From Lysinibacillus sp. FSL M8-0337 (GTDB lineage: Bacteria; Bacillota; Bacilli; Bacillales_A; Planococcaceae), in assembly GCF_038593855.1 (NCBI RefSeq), contig NZ_CP151996.1, positions 2,170,001-2,234,000 on the forward strand: 64,000 nt of DNA. The letters are read 5' to 3'. Below are positions 53,188 through 61,117 of the stretch, piece by piece. Every line of letters starts with the position of its first letter. The first letter of the stretch is position 1. The notes below the pieces were generated by a model that worked only from the letters and a program-made list of their open reading frames with translations, searched no databases and was not told the origin of the DNA. Position numbers and translations under genes: made by a program.

Positions 53188-53225
53188 AGAGAGCTTCTCC
53201 TTGGAACAAATGGAGGCATCTCTCT
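53188..53225 (-). terminator. Terminator of the acyl-CoA catabolic operon
   Basis: AAGAGAG...CTCC pairs with GGAG...CTCTCTT, with a T run on the minus strand, 20 bp after the MFS stop. Confidence 0.7.
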
Positions 53226-53244
53226 TCATTAGAATTGACCGTTA

Positions 53245-54543
53245 TCAAATACCTTCCATACTTTCTTCCATAGCAATCTCTTCAACAGTTGAGTGCTTTT
53301 TCTTTTTCATGCTATTTGCTATTAAAATACAAAGCATGCTTAGTATAAATAAGCCTAAAAATATGAACCACGCCACTTTGTAACTTTGTGTAAGATCATA
53401 GATAAGACCAGAAACGATAACACCAAGTGAACTCGTTGCTACGAAGAATATTTGGACAACACCGAAAATAGCTCCAAAATCTTTTTTGCCGAATAAATCA
53501 TCTGTCATAAATGGAGGGCCGATTGTCGCAATAACAATACTGAAGCCGTAAGCGATAGCAAAGACGAACGCAAAACTCTTAGCGTTAGCCAGCAACAGTG
53601 ATACCATCGCTATCGTCATACAACTACCTACAAAAAGAATGCCTCCGGTTGTTCTAAACTTATCAAAAATAGCACCAAGAATAAGCTTGCCAACCGTATT
53701 GGATAAAGATAAAAGTCCGAAAATTGTACCTGCAAATAGCGCTGGATGACCAATATCCATTAAATATGCGGGGATATGCATTTGTACGCCACCTGCAACA
53801 AGTGCAAAGCAGATAACACCGAAAATAAATAACCAAAACATGCCCGATCTCTTTGCCTGTGCTAACGTTACACCGGATTGTTCAGTATTTGCTTGTGTGA
53901 TTTCTACACGATTGGTCCCAAGCGCAATCGTCCCTTTTTCAGCAGGACTTTTCTTTGTGAAAAATAAGATCAATGGCAGTGAAATCACTATAATTAGCAC
54001 CCCAGCAATAATATAAGTTGTTCTCCAGCCATAATTTGAAATGAACATGGTTAAAATTGGGCTAAGTGCAGCTGTTCCAATGCCTGAACCTGCAAATGCT
54101 AATCCCATAGCTAGCCCTTTTTTCTCATAAAACCAATTCGTTAGCATGATGGAAATAGGAATATTCGAAAATCCAGCAACACATATTCCGATACAAAAGG
54201 CAATGACGCCAAAATAGACAGCCGATTGTGCGAGAGAATATAACATAAAGCCGCACCCTGCTAGAATGACACAGACAGACATGATTAACTTCATATTGCC
54301 TTTTGCAAGTAGCTTGCCCATAAAGGGAGAAGCGATGGCGACACCTAGACCACCTACTGATAGAACAATTGAAAACGTTGTCCTCGTTAAGCCTAATTCT
54401 GTTGTTACCGGTACAAGAAATAAACTGTGTAGAGAATTGACAATCGAAAATGCCGAAAACATAATCAAGAAGCTCGTTAAAACAATATACCAGCCATAAA
54501 ATAGACCGTTATTCCTTTGTGGCATACTCGTCCCCATTTCCAT
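53245..54543 (-). CDS. MFS transporter, oxalate/formate-antiporter (OFA) type
   Basis: A 432-residue 12-helix transporter. Motifs are GWYIVLTSFLIMFSAFSIVNSLHSLFLVPVTTELG near 17-51 and GKLILGAIFDKFRT near 288-301. OFA/MCT-like carriers move monocarboxylates and related anions. It is the last gene of the acyl-CoA catabolic operon, 52 bp after the aldehyde dehydrogenase, so it probably imports the operon's substrate acid. Several ATGs lie close together (54543, 54537, 54525); the last has the best RBS (GGGGACG). Confidence 0.82.
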   Translation of the reverse strand: MEMGTSMPQRNNGLFYGWYIVLTSFLIMFSAFSIVNSLHSLFLVPVTTELGLTRTTFSIVLSVGGLGVAIASPFMGKLLAKGNMKLIMSVCVILAGCGFMLYSLAQSAVYFGVIAFCIGICVAGFSNIPISIMLTNWFYEKKGLAMGLAFAGSGIGTAALSPILTMFISNYGWRTTYIIAGVLIIVISLPLILFFTKKSPAEKGTIALGTNRVEITQANTEQSGVTLAQAKRSGMFWLFIFGVICFALVAGGVQMHIPAYLMDIGHPALFAGTIFGLLSLSNTVGKLILGAIFDKFRTTGGILFVGSCMTIAMVSLLLANAKSFAFVFAIAYGFSIVIATIGPPFMTDDLFGKKDFGAIFGVVQIFFVATSSLGVIVSGLIYDLTQSYKVAWFIFLGLFILSMLCILIANSMKKKKHSTVEEIAMEESMEGI

Positions 54544-54595
54544 TTTTCTTGTTCTACGGATTATATTTCCTTACCTATTTTTGGTTTGCCCCATA

Positions 54596-56086
54596 CTAGC
54601 CAATTTGGATATAACACGTTTTTTCTCGTGTAAATTCGCGTACAGAGTCTGTCCCAAAACCGCTCGCTTTTTGACCGCCAAATGGTAATTCTGTGCCAAC
54701 GATTCGGTACGTATTGACCCAAACATTGCCTGATTCGATTGCGCGAATCATGCGATGTGCACGATTTAAATCGGATGTCCAAATACCAGCTCCTAATCCG
54801 TATTCTGTATCATTTGCAATCGCCAGTGCTTCTTCTTCCGTATCAAATGGGATTACCACGGCAACGGGTCCGAAAATTTCTTCTTGGCATACATGTAAGT
54901 TATTACCCTCTACTTTGATTAAGGTCGGTTCAATCCAATAGCCTTCCGCCAATGTATCTTGACCTGGTAATAAGTTAGCACCTCCGAAGCGTCCACCAAT
55001 AAGGATTTCTCCGCCTTCTTGTTGCCCAAGCTCAATATACGAACAAACTTTTTTATATTGCATCTCATTGGCAACGGGTCCCATAGGTGTTTGCATGTTT
55101 AAGGTATCGCCCAACTGAATATGCGTAGCGATTTCCTCTTTCATCAAAGCAATCATTTGATTTAAAATAGAACGTTGAATTAAAATCCGAGAACCGCCAA
55201 CGCAAAGTTGCCCTGCATTACCGGTGAAAATCCCATTGACCGTGACACCATTGGCTGCTTTCGCTAAATCTGCATCCTCGAAAACAATATTAGGTGACTT
55301 CCCACCTAATTCTAAAACCATCGACTTAGGGTTTTGTGCAGTGGACTGCGCGATTGCCTGCGCCGTTCTTCCCGATCCTGTTAAACTCACTTTGTTCACG
55401 TTTGGATGTCGTACAAGCGCATCGCCTACTTCCGCACCTGTACCCGAAATAACATTTAAGACGCCTGGAGGTAAGATACTTTGAAGAATTTCACCGTAGC
55501 GAAGCGGGGCTGCTGCTGCCAACTCCGATGGTTTAATAATAACCGTGTTTCCACCTGCAAGGGCAGCCGCGGCTTTCACCGTAAATGTCCATAAAGCTGA
55601 ATTCCAAGGAATAATGCCGACGACAACGCCAAAAGGTTCCCGTATTGTAAACCCTATTGTATTCGGCCCAAGTTGCACGGTTTCCCCTTTACTCCCTACA
55701 TGAATAGCAGCAGCGGCCGCATCATACCACATATTTGCGAGTACCGGCATAAGTCCGTACTTCGTTTCTCGTATTACCCAGCCATTATCTTTTGTTTCCA
55801 GTTCAGCCAATTCATCTCCATATTGGGCAATGGCATCACCAATACGTCGTAAATAATCGGCTCTTTCACTAGCAGGAAGAGCTGACCAATCTGGCAGGGC
55901 TGTTCGAGCGGCATGCACTGTCGCGTCTACATCTTCAACCGTGCTACAAGGAATGGTCGCCCAAACCTTACCTGTTGCTGGATTATAGCTATCCATTTTA
56001 TTACCTGAAGATGATGGAATGACTTTCCCATTAATGACATTTTGATAGTCTTTCAAAGTATTCATTGTTTTCAATGTTTTTCCCAC
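54596..56086 (-). CDS. Aldehyde dehydrogenase (NAD(P)-dependent)
   Basis: A 496-residue ALDH-superfamily enzyme. Catalytic Glu is in LELGGKSPNIV near 259-269 and nucleophile Cys in GNAGQLCVGGSR near 290-301. The Rossmann motif SLTGSGRTAQAIAQ is near 235-248. It oxidises an aldehyde to a carboxylate. In this operon the obvious source is the retro-aldol product of the thiolase-fold protein, though an alcohol-derived aldehyde is also possible. The start is uncertain between GTG 56086, TTG 56074 and ATG 56065. Confidence 0.85.
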   Translation of the reverse strand: MGKTLKTMNTLKDYQNVINGKVIPSSSGNKMDSYNPATGKVWATIPCSTVEDVDATVHAARTALPDWSALPASERADYLRRIGDAIAQYGDELAELETKDNGWVIRETKYGLMPVLANMWYDAAAAAIHVGSKGETVQLGPNTIGFTIREPFGVVVGIIPWNSALWTFTVKAAAALAGGNTVIIKPSELAAAAPLRYGEILQSILPPGVLNVISGTGAEVGDALVRHPNVNKVSLTGSGRTAQAIAQSTAQNPKSMVLELGGKSPNIVFEDADLAKAANGVTVNGIFTGNAGQLCVGGSRILIQRSILNQMIALMKEEIATHIQLGDTLNMQTPMGPVANEMQYKKVCSYIELGQQEGGEILIGGRFGGANLLPGQDTLAEGYWIEPTLIKVEGNNLHVCQEEIFGPVAVVIPFDTEEEALAIANDTEYGLGAGIWTSDLNRAHRMIRAIESGNVWVNTYRIVGTELPFGGQKASGFGTDSVREFTREKTCYIQIG

Positions 56087-56170
56087 CCTTTCAAATACAA
56101 GATGACTTCCTTTCCATTAGGAAAACGATGCCGTTGCTAACGGTTAAAACGCAAGAAAATCGGTTTGATG

Positions 56171-57307
56171 CTACCAACCTAATGCCACTGCTGTCTGCTC
56201 ATAATATTGCTGTGTACTGCCAAGGTAATTTTCATAGAAACGCGCTCTTTTCACATAAAGATGACAATCAATTTCTTCTGTAAAGCCGATGCCACCATGA
56301 ATTTGAATGCTTTGAGATGCAACTTTTATAAATGCTTCCGTTGCAAATAAGCGCGCACTTGAAACCGCTTCAACTTTATCTTCCGCATTACTTTCTATTG
56401 CCCAGTTTGCATAATAAGCTAATGAACGAGCTGTTTCTAAATCCATTTTCATATCGACTAAGCGATGTTTAATCGCTTGAAATCTGCCGATTGGTTGGTT
56501 AAACTGCTCCCGAATCGTGGCATATTCAACTGCCGTTTCTACAATTTTTTCTACACTGCCAACAATAGTAGAACAAAGCGCTGCATTAAATGATAATAGA
56601 CTTTCTTGCAATGCGTCCCATCCTTGATGAACAGTGCCCACAATTTGCTGACTGGATACTTGCACATTATGAAACGTCACTTCTGCAAGCAACCGTGTTT
56701 CATCCATATTTTTTTGGCATTGTATTTGCATAGACGCCTCATCACAATCAACGATTACAAGCGATATTCCTTGCTTGTCTTGCCCTTCTGCCGTTCGCAC
56801 TAGAACAAGCAAGCTATTTGCTAGCTCTGCATCAGGCACTAACGTTTTCTCCCCATTTAACGTAAGAACGTCTCCTTCTAATGAGCCATGTACTTGCACA
56901 TTAGAAGGCTTGTAGTTACCGCCAGGCTCCAACCATGCCACTGTAAACGTATGGTCGCCACTCGCAATTGCTGATAAGTATTTCGCTTTTTGCTGCGCTG
57001 TACCGAATTGCTCCAATAATGGTACAACTAAAGCGTTTGTTTCTAAAAATAACCCTGGTAGCAATGCGCGACCCGTCTCTTCTAGAATAGGCACTAAATC
57101 TAACTGACCTAGCCCCATACCGCCATACGCTTCAGACACATTGACACTCGTACAGCCTAGCTCAGCTAAGCCAGCATACAGCTTCTGAAATGAACTAGTG
57201 TTGCCTTCGGTAAACTCACGTGCCACTTTTGTTTGACCGACATCATCTAAATATTTGCGTACATAACTTCGAAACATTTCTTGTTCTTGATTTAACGAAA
57301 AATCCAT
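56171..57307 (-). CDS. Acyl-CoA dehydrogenase, FadE28/ChsE-like subunit
   Basis: A 378-residue ACAD-fold protein starting MDFSLNQEQEMFRSYV. It has LGCTSVNVSEAYGGMGLGQLDLVPILEETGRALLPG near 50-85 and QIHGGIGFTEEIDCHLYVKRARFYENYLGS near 335-365. The middle domain lacks the usual flavin-contact YTEPxAGSD motif (it reads AWLEPGGNYKPS), a pattern of FadE28-like partners in heteromeric ACADs. The next ACAD lies 10-20 bp upstream, so the two probably form an alpha2beta2 enzyme. GGGGG suits the ATG at 57307 better than the GTG at 57316. Confidence 0.8.
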   Translation of the reverse strand: MDFSLNQEQEMFRSYVRKYLDDVGQTKVAREFTEGNTSSFQKLYAGLAELGCTSVNVSEAYGGMGLGQLDLVPILEETGRALLPGLFLETNALVVPLLEQFGTAQQKAKYLSAIASGDHTFTVAWLEPGGNYKPSNVQVHGSLEGDVLTLNGEKTLVPDAELANSLLVLVRTAEGQDKQGISLVIVDCDEASMQIQCQKNMDETRLLAEVTFHNVQVSSQQIVGTVHQGWDALQESLLSFNAALCSTIVGSVEKIVETAVEYATIREQFNQPIGRFQAIKHRLVDMKMDLETARSLAYYANWAIESNAEDKVEAVSSARLFATEAFIKVASQSIQIHGGIGFTEEIDCHLYVKRARFYENYLGSTQQYYEQTAVALGW

Positions 57308-57326
57308 ATTAGCCACCCCCGCAATA

Positions 57327-58523
57327 TTATCGACCCATATCCTTTGGTAAACCTAGTATTCTTTCAGCAATGGTATTCTTTTGTATTTCACTTGTGCCCC
57401 CACCAATCGTCTGACCGAAAGAGTATAAATAATTGTCCTGCCAATAGGAGCGATCAATCAATGCATTTTCTTTCCATAAGATGCCGTGATGACCTTGCAT
57501 CGAAATGGCTTGAGCAAACAGTTCTTTCGTCAATTCACTTACAAGCAGCTTATCCATCGAGCTTTCTGCACCAGGATGACCATTTTTTAATTGCTTCGTT
57601 AAATTACGATAATAATTTAACAGGGAACCACGAGAACGAGTATACAAGTCCACCATTGTTTTTCGAATAAATGGATTTTTGATCAGTGGCTCATCATCAT
57701 CATTTAAGTCCTTCGCTAATGCCACTAAATCATGAAATTGTTGTTCTAACGTAAATACTTGACCACCAATTCCCGTTCTTTCATGCATCAAGAGTGCAAT
57801 GATAACGTTCCAGCCTTCATCTACTTGACCGATAATTTCGGCATCGTAAGCGACTGCATCATTTAAATACACTTCATTAAAATCTTTTTGACCATCCATT
57901 GAAACAATTGGTCGCGTTTCTACCCCTGGTTGATGCATATCTAACAAAAACACCGTAATGCCTTTATGTTTTTTCTCCAATCGGCTCGTTCTTGTAATTA
58001 AAAAGCAACGATCCGCCACGTGACCGAAACTCGTCCAAACCTTTTGCCCATTAATAATCCAACGATCCCCATCTTTTACAGCAGTTGTTTGAATAGCGGC
58101 TACATCTGAACCTGCATTTGGCTCTGAATAGCCTTGGCACCAAACTTCTTCCCCCGTAATAATCTTTTCAATGTATTTGTCTTTTTGTTGTTGTGAACCG
58201 ATTTGCATTAAAGTCGGCGCAACCATATGGAGCCCCACATAATTAATTAACGGTGGCGCTTTCACCCGTACCATTTCTTGTTGATAAACAATTTCTTCCA
58301 TCAATGTCGCATTGCGGCCACCGTATTCTTTAGGCCAGGCAATAGCAGCCCAACCACCTTCATACAGTTTCTTTTGCCAATCTCGTAAAAATAACTCGTA
58401 TGCTTTCGATTCTTTATCTAGCTGTACATTTCCTTGCAACCATCCATCAGGTAAGTTCGCTGCCAACCACGTTCTTAACTCTTGACGAAATTGTTCTTCC
58501 TTTTCCGTAAATGAAAAATCCAT
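57327..58523 (-). CDS. Acyl-CoA dehydrogenase, FadE29/ChsE-like subunit
   Basis: A 398-residue ACAD. The flavin/substrate segment WCQGYSEPNAGSDVA lies near 128-142, KVWTSFGHVADRCFL near 156-170 and the C-terminal GGGTSEIQKNTIAERILGLPKDM near 373-395. Here Gly replaces the Glu of the medium-chain YEGT motif. The sequence style matches FadE26/FadE29 subunits of steroid side-chain dehydrogenases. With the second ACAD it would introduce the alpha-beta double bond. A GAAAGGGATG RBS precedes the ATG. It is downstream of the DUF35 gene in the same operon. Confidence 0.83.
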   Translation of the reverse strand: MDFSFTEKEEQFRQELRTWLAANLPDGWLQGNVQLDKESKAYELFLRDWQKKLYEGGWAAIAWPKEYGGRNATLMEEIVYQQEMVRVKAPPLINYVGLHMVAPTLMQIGSQQQKDKYIEKIITGEEVWCQGYSEPNAGSDVAAIQTTAVKDGDRWIINGQKVWTSFGHVADRCFLITRTSRLEKKHKGITVFLLDMHQPGVETRPIVSMDGQKDFNEVYLNDAVAYDAEIIGQVDEGWNVIIALLMHERTGIGGQVFTLEQQFHDLVALAKDLNDDDEPLIKNPFIRKTMVDLYTRSRGSLLNYYRNLTKQLKNGHPGAESSMDKLLVSELTKELFAQAISMQGHHGILWKENALIDRSYWQDNYLYSFGQTIGGGTSEIQKNTIAERILGLPKDMGR

Positions 58524-58558
58524 CGAATCATCCCTTTCTATGAATATCTAAGATTTAC

Positions 58559-58972
58559 TTAAGCTTGTATCCATTGAGGAAGCGCACGATCTTCCGTAAT
58601 ATCTTGCCATATCATTTTCACAGGCATGCCGATTTTTATTACCTCTGGTGGACAATCTAGCACATTGCCGATTATCTTAACCGCTTGTAAATGGTCTAAC
58701 TGTACGACCGCAATAATCGTCGGCAAATCGTCTTGAAAGCCCGGCAGGAAAGGTCTATAGGACACTACATAGGAATAAATTGTTCCTGTAATATGACAAC
58801 CTTGGCTTTCCCAGTTCAGTGCAGTGGACCCGCATTTTGCACAAGCTGGACCTGGCGGGTGGTTATAGGCATTGCATGTTGCACATTTTTGTAGCATTAA
58901 CGCATGACGATCCGCCGCATCCCAATATGGTTGATTATCTTGTGTTTTCAGTGGAATTGGTTTTTGATACAT
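58559..58972 (-). CDS. DUF35 zinc-ribbon/OB-fold protein, likely partner of the thiolase-fold enzyme
   Basis: A 137-residue protein. The rubredoxin-like zinc ribbon is C30, C33, C44 and C47 (KCATCN... CAKCGS), followed by an OB fold (GTIYSYVVSYRPFLPGF, PTIIAVVQLD, VKIIGNVLD). DUF35 proteins complex with thiolase-fold partners. In the mycobacterial cholesterol pathway the DUF35 part is the C-terminus of ChsH2 and is needed by the aldolase Ltp2. Here it is a separate gene 11 bp after the thiolase-fold gene. Confidence 0.85.
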   Translation of the reverse strand: MYQKPIPLKTQDNQPYWDAADRHALMLQKCATCNAYNHPPGPACAKCGSTALNWESQGCHITGTIYSYVVSYRPFLPGFQDDLPTIIAVVQLDHLQAVKIIGNVLDCPPEVIKIGMPVKMIWQDITEDRALPQWIQA

Positions 58973-58983
58973 GACTTTCCCTC

Positions 58984-60147
58984 CTAGTTTCTTAAAATCA
59001 TTGCCCCTGCAATATCAGGACCAGACCAACCAGTACAAATACCGATTTCACAATTTTTCACCTGTCTATCTGTTCCTTGATAGTCATGACGAATTTGACG
59101 AACAATTTCCAGCACATTGTTCATACCATGTGTATAGCCTTCTGAAAGCATGCCGCCTGCTGTATTCGTTGGTAGCTTCCCTCCCATTTTTAGGTTGCCA
59201 CTGGCAACGAAATCACCTACTTCGCCACGTGCTACAAAGCCATATGCTTCTAACTGCCGTAATACAACCCAACTAAAGCAATCATAAATTGAAGCGACCT
59301 GAATATCTTGTGGTGTCACCCCAGCTTTTTTATAAAGAGAAGGCGCTACAAAGTCAGATGCCACTTCATCTAAATTCGTCCAATAATGCGCATGTGATAC
59401 CGTGCGTCTCGCTTCAATGCCCATAATATAGACAGGTTTTGACTTGCAATCCTTTGCTTTTTCAGCGGATGTGACGATAATCGCATTGGCTTCATCTGAT
59501 TCTAGGCAAAAATCATGTTTCGTGAATGGATAGCTTAAATGAGGTGTTTTTAAATACTCTTCCATTGATAAAGGTTTCCCATAGAAGAACGCTTTCGGAT
59601 TGCGTTGAGCATGTTCATAAAAGCTTACACAGACATGCCCTAAATGTTCTTGTGTAATGCCAGTTTGTTGCATATGACGTGTGGCAAATAAACCGAACCA
59701 TTGCCCTGGTCCACCAGCTCCATACGGAATAAAAAAGCTTCCGCCATCCATCGCACCTTGTAGCATATTGACATCCCAGCCACCGCCGCCCATACGAACG
59801 CCAGAACGACCATTCATCGCACGATAGATTAAAACGGTATTGACCTGACCTGTTTCAATTAAGCCAATGGCATCCGCAATTAACATCTCTGTACTGCTGC
59901 CGCCGCCCATAATATCTTTTACATATTTTGGTCGTACTCCTAAATAGGTTGCTAATTGATGGGACGTACAAGAATCATTTTCCGAGTAGCTCATAAAACC
60001 ATCAATTTCTCGCGCTTCTAAACCTGCATCTTTTAATGCAGCTCGTGCAGCGTCTAATGCTAAATGTAAAGGTGTTGTACCAGAATTTTTTGAACGTTCA
60101 CTTTCGCCTACCCCCACAATGGCATAGCGATCTTTAATAGTAGCCAT
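58984..60147 (-). CDS. Thiolase-fold, Ltp2-like CoA-ester aldolase (putative)
   Basis: A 387-residue SCP2-thiolase/lipid-transfer-like protein. It is not a normal thiolase: aligning GLIETG with the thiolase N-terminal helix puts Gly83 where the nucleophilic Cys should be. Both oxyanion-hole His are Tyr: Y288 in IYDCF and Y338 in SEGYTHG. In the Ltp2 aldolase the corresponding Tyr-294 and Tyr-344 are proposed as general base and acid, also 50 residues apart. A Cys (C371) remains near the second thiolase Cys position, so the match is not complete. A DUF35 gene follows, as Ltp2 requires. It probably cleaves a beta-hydroxyacyl-CoA by retro-aldol chemistry. Confidence 0.78.
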   Translation of the reverse strand: MATIKDRYAIVGVGESERSKNSGTTPLHLALDAARAALKDAGLEAREIDGFMSYSENDSCTSHQLATYLGVRPKYVKDIMGGGSSTEMLIADAIGLIETGQVNTVLIYRAMNGRSGVRMGGGGWDVNMLQGAMDGGSFFIPYGAGGPGQWFGLFATRHMQQTGITQEHLGHVCVSFYEHAQRNPKAFFYGKPLSMEEYLKTPHLSYPFTKHDFCLESDEANAIIVTSAEKAKDCKSKPVYIMGIEARRTVSHAHYWTNLDEVASDFVAPSLYKKAGVTPQDIQVASIYDCFSWVVLRQLEAYGFVARGEVGDFVASGNLKMGGKLPTNTAGGMLSEGYTHGMNNVLEIVRQIRHDYQGTDRQVKNCEIGICTGWSGPDIAGAMILRN

Positions 60148-60167
60148 ATTGCCAACCTCCTTGTTTC

Positions 60168-60590
60168 CTATAGTTCAATCAGTTGTAATGTCGCTTCACC
60201 AAACCCTACAATTTTCCCTGGTGCTTTCTCTGCATACAAATCCAAATCAACGAATTGTTTTGCTTGTTCTTGGTAAATTTTTTTAACGCTAGCCAAGCAG
60301 GTAATTTCATCACCAGGTCTCGTCATCGCACCAAAACGCATGTTAAAATTCGTGAGCGTAGCAGATGTACCAGCAAGTTCCATAACGTATTGACCAAGAA
60401 AGCCCATGACAAGCATTCCATGTGCAATCACGCCAGGCATTCCAATACTTTGAGCAAATGCATCATCCGTATGTAAAGGATTAAAATCCCCTGATGCACC
60501 CGCATACTTGACAAGCTGAACTTTTGTAACAGCAGGCTTTACAAGTGGTTCCAGCTTTTGTCCTTGTTGTAATTCTTTGAATTGAAGCAT
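60168..60590 (-). CDS. MaoC-type enoyl-CoA hydratase subunit with catalytic Asp/His (ChsH1-like)
   Basis: A 140-residue single hot-dog protein. The hydratase-2 motif is intact: D35 and H40 in SGDFNPLHTD, followed by MPGVIAHGMLVMGFLGQYV. It is expected to add water to an enoyl-CoA. The neighbouring MaoC protein (60658-61113) has Tyr instead of His, so the two look like the catalytic and structural halves of a heteromer. A GGGGGAAAT RBS precedes the ATG. It lies 20 bp upstream of the thiolase-fold gene. Confidence 0.85.
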   Translation of the reverse strand: MLQFKELQQGQKLEPLVKPAVTKVQLVKYAGASGDFNPLHTDDAFAQSIGMPGVIAHGMLVMGFLGQYVMELAGTSATLTNFNMRFGAMTRPGDEITCLASVKKIYQEQAKQFVDLDLYAEKAPGKIVGFGEATLQLIEL

Positions 60591-60619
60591 GATATTTCCC
60601 CCTTAGTTATCGAGTGAAA

Positions 60620-60650
60620 GTTGAACGAAGAGCGTAAATCTTCGTTCAAC
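60620..60650 (-). repeat. Intra-operon hairpin between the two MaoC genes
   Basis: Perfect 12-bp arms GTTGAACGAAGA (60620-60631) and TCTTCGTTCAAC (60639-60650) with a 7-nt loop and only a weak T tract. It may partly terminate or mark mRNA processing, lowering downstream expression. Confidence 0.6.
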
Positions 60651-60657
60651 AGTGTTG

Positions 60658-61113
60658 TTATGCTTTAGCACTGGCTAATGCGCGATAAATGATATTGGTG
60701 CGACTAATTACGACAAGCTCCCCGTTTTCATCTTTCATTTCTGTATCCATTACTAAAAACTGCATCGGTCCATTTTTTCCTTCTTTCTCGTAGACGTTTG
60801 TTACCTTCATTTGACAATGCAAACGATCCCCAGAGCGAATTGGACGCTGATAAATAAACTCTTGCTCACCATGTAGCATGCGACTATAATCCAATGGCAA
60901 GTTAATGCCCTGTCCACTGTCAGCACCAATCGCAACTGGAAAGCTCGGGGGCGCAATAATACCCCCGTAAATGCTTGATTTAGCAAAGGCTTCATCTACG
61001 TATAATGGATTTGGATCGCCGATAGCTTCTGCAAACTGTCGAATATGCCTTTTTTCTACTTCAAAAACATAGTGTGGTCCTGTTAAACCAATTAAACGTT
61101 GATCTAGTTCCAT
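60658..61113 (-). CDS. MaoC N-terminal-like hydratase subunit lacking the catalytic His (ChsH2-like)
   Basis: A 151-residue hot-dog protein of the FAS1/MaoC_dehydrat_N type. The motif reads IGDPNPLYVD, with D33 but Tyr38 where an active hydratase has His, followed by IYGGIIAPPSFPVAIG. In ChsH1-ChsH2 the ChsH2 half likewise lacks the catalytic pair; its C-terminal DUF35 domain is here a separate gene. A GGGAGGTAAAT RBS precedes the ATG. It starts 4 bp after the synthetase stop. Confidence 0.83.
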   Translation of the reverse strand: MELDQRLIGLTGPHYVFEVEKRHIRQFAEAIGDPNPLYVDEAFAKSSIYGGIIAPPSFPVAIGADSGQGINLPLDYSRMLHGEQEFIYQRPIRSGDRLHCQMKVTNVYEKEGKNGPMQFLVMDTEMKDENGELVVISRTNIIYRALASAKA

Positions 61114-61117
61114 CTAT

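Noticed and set aside
53188-53225. T-box or other riboswitch
   Set aside because: It lies at the 3' end of the MFS gene and is only a stem with a U-tract, so terminator fits better.
58984-60147. Ordinary acetyl-CoA acetyltransferase
   Set aside because: The nucleophilic Cys and both oxyanion-hole His are absent, so thiolase chemistry is unlikely.
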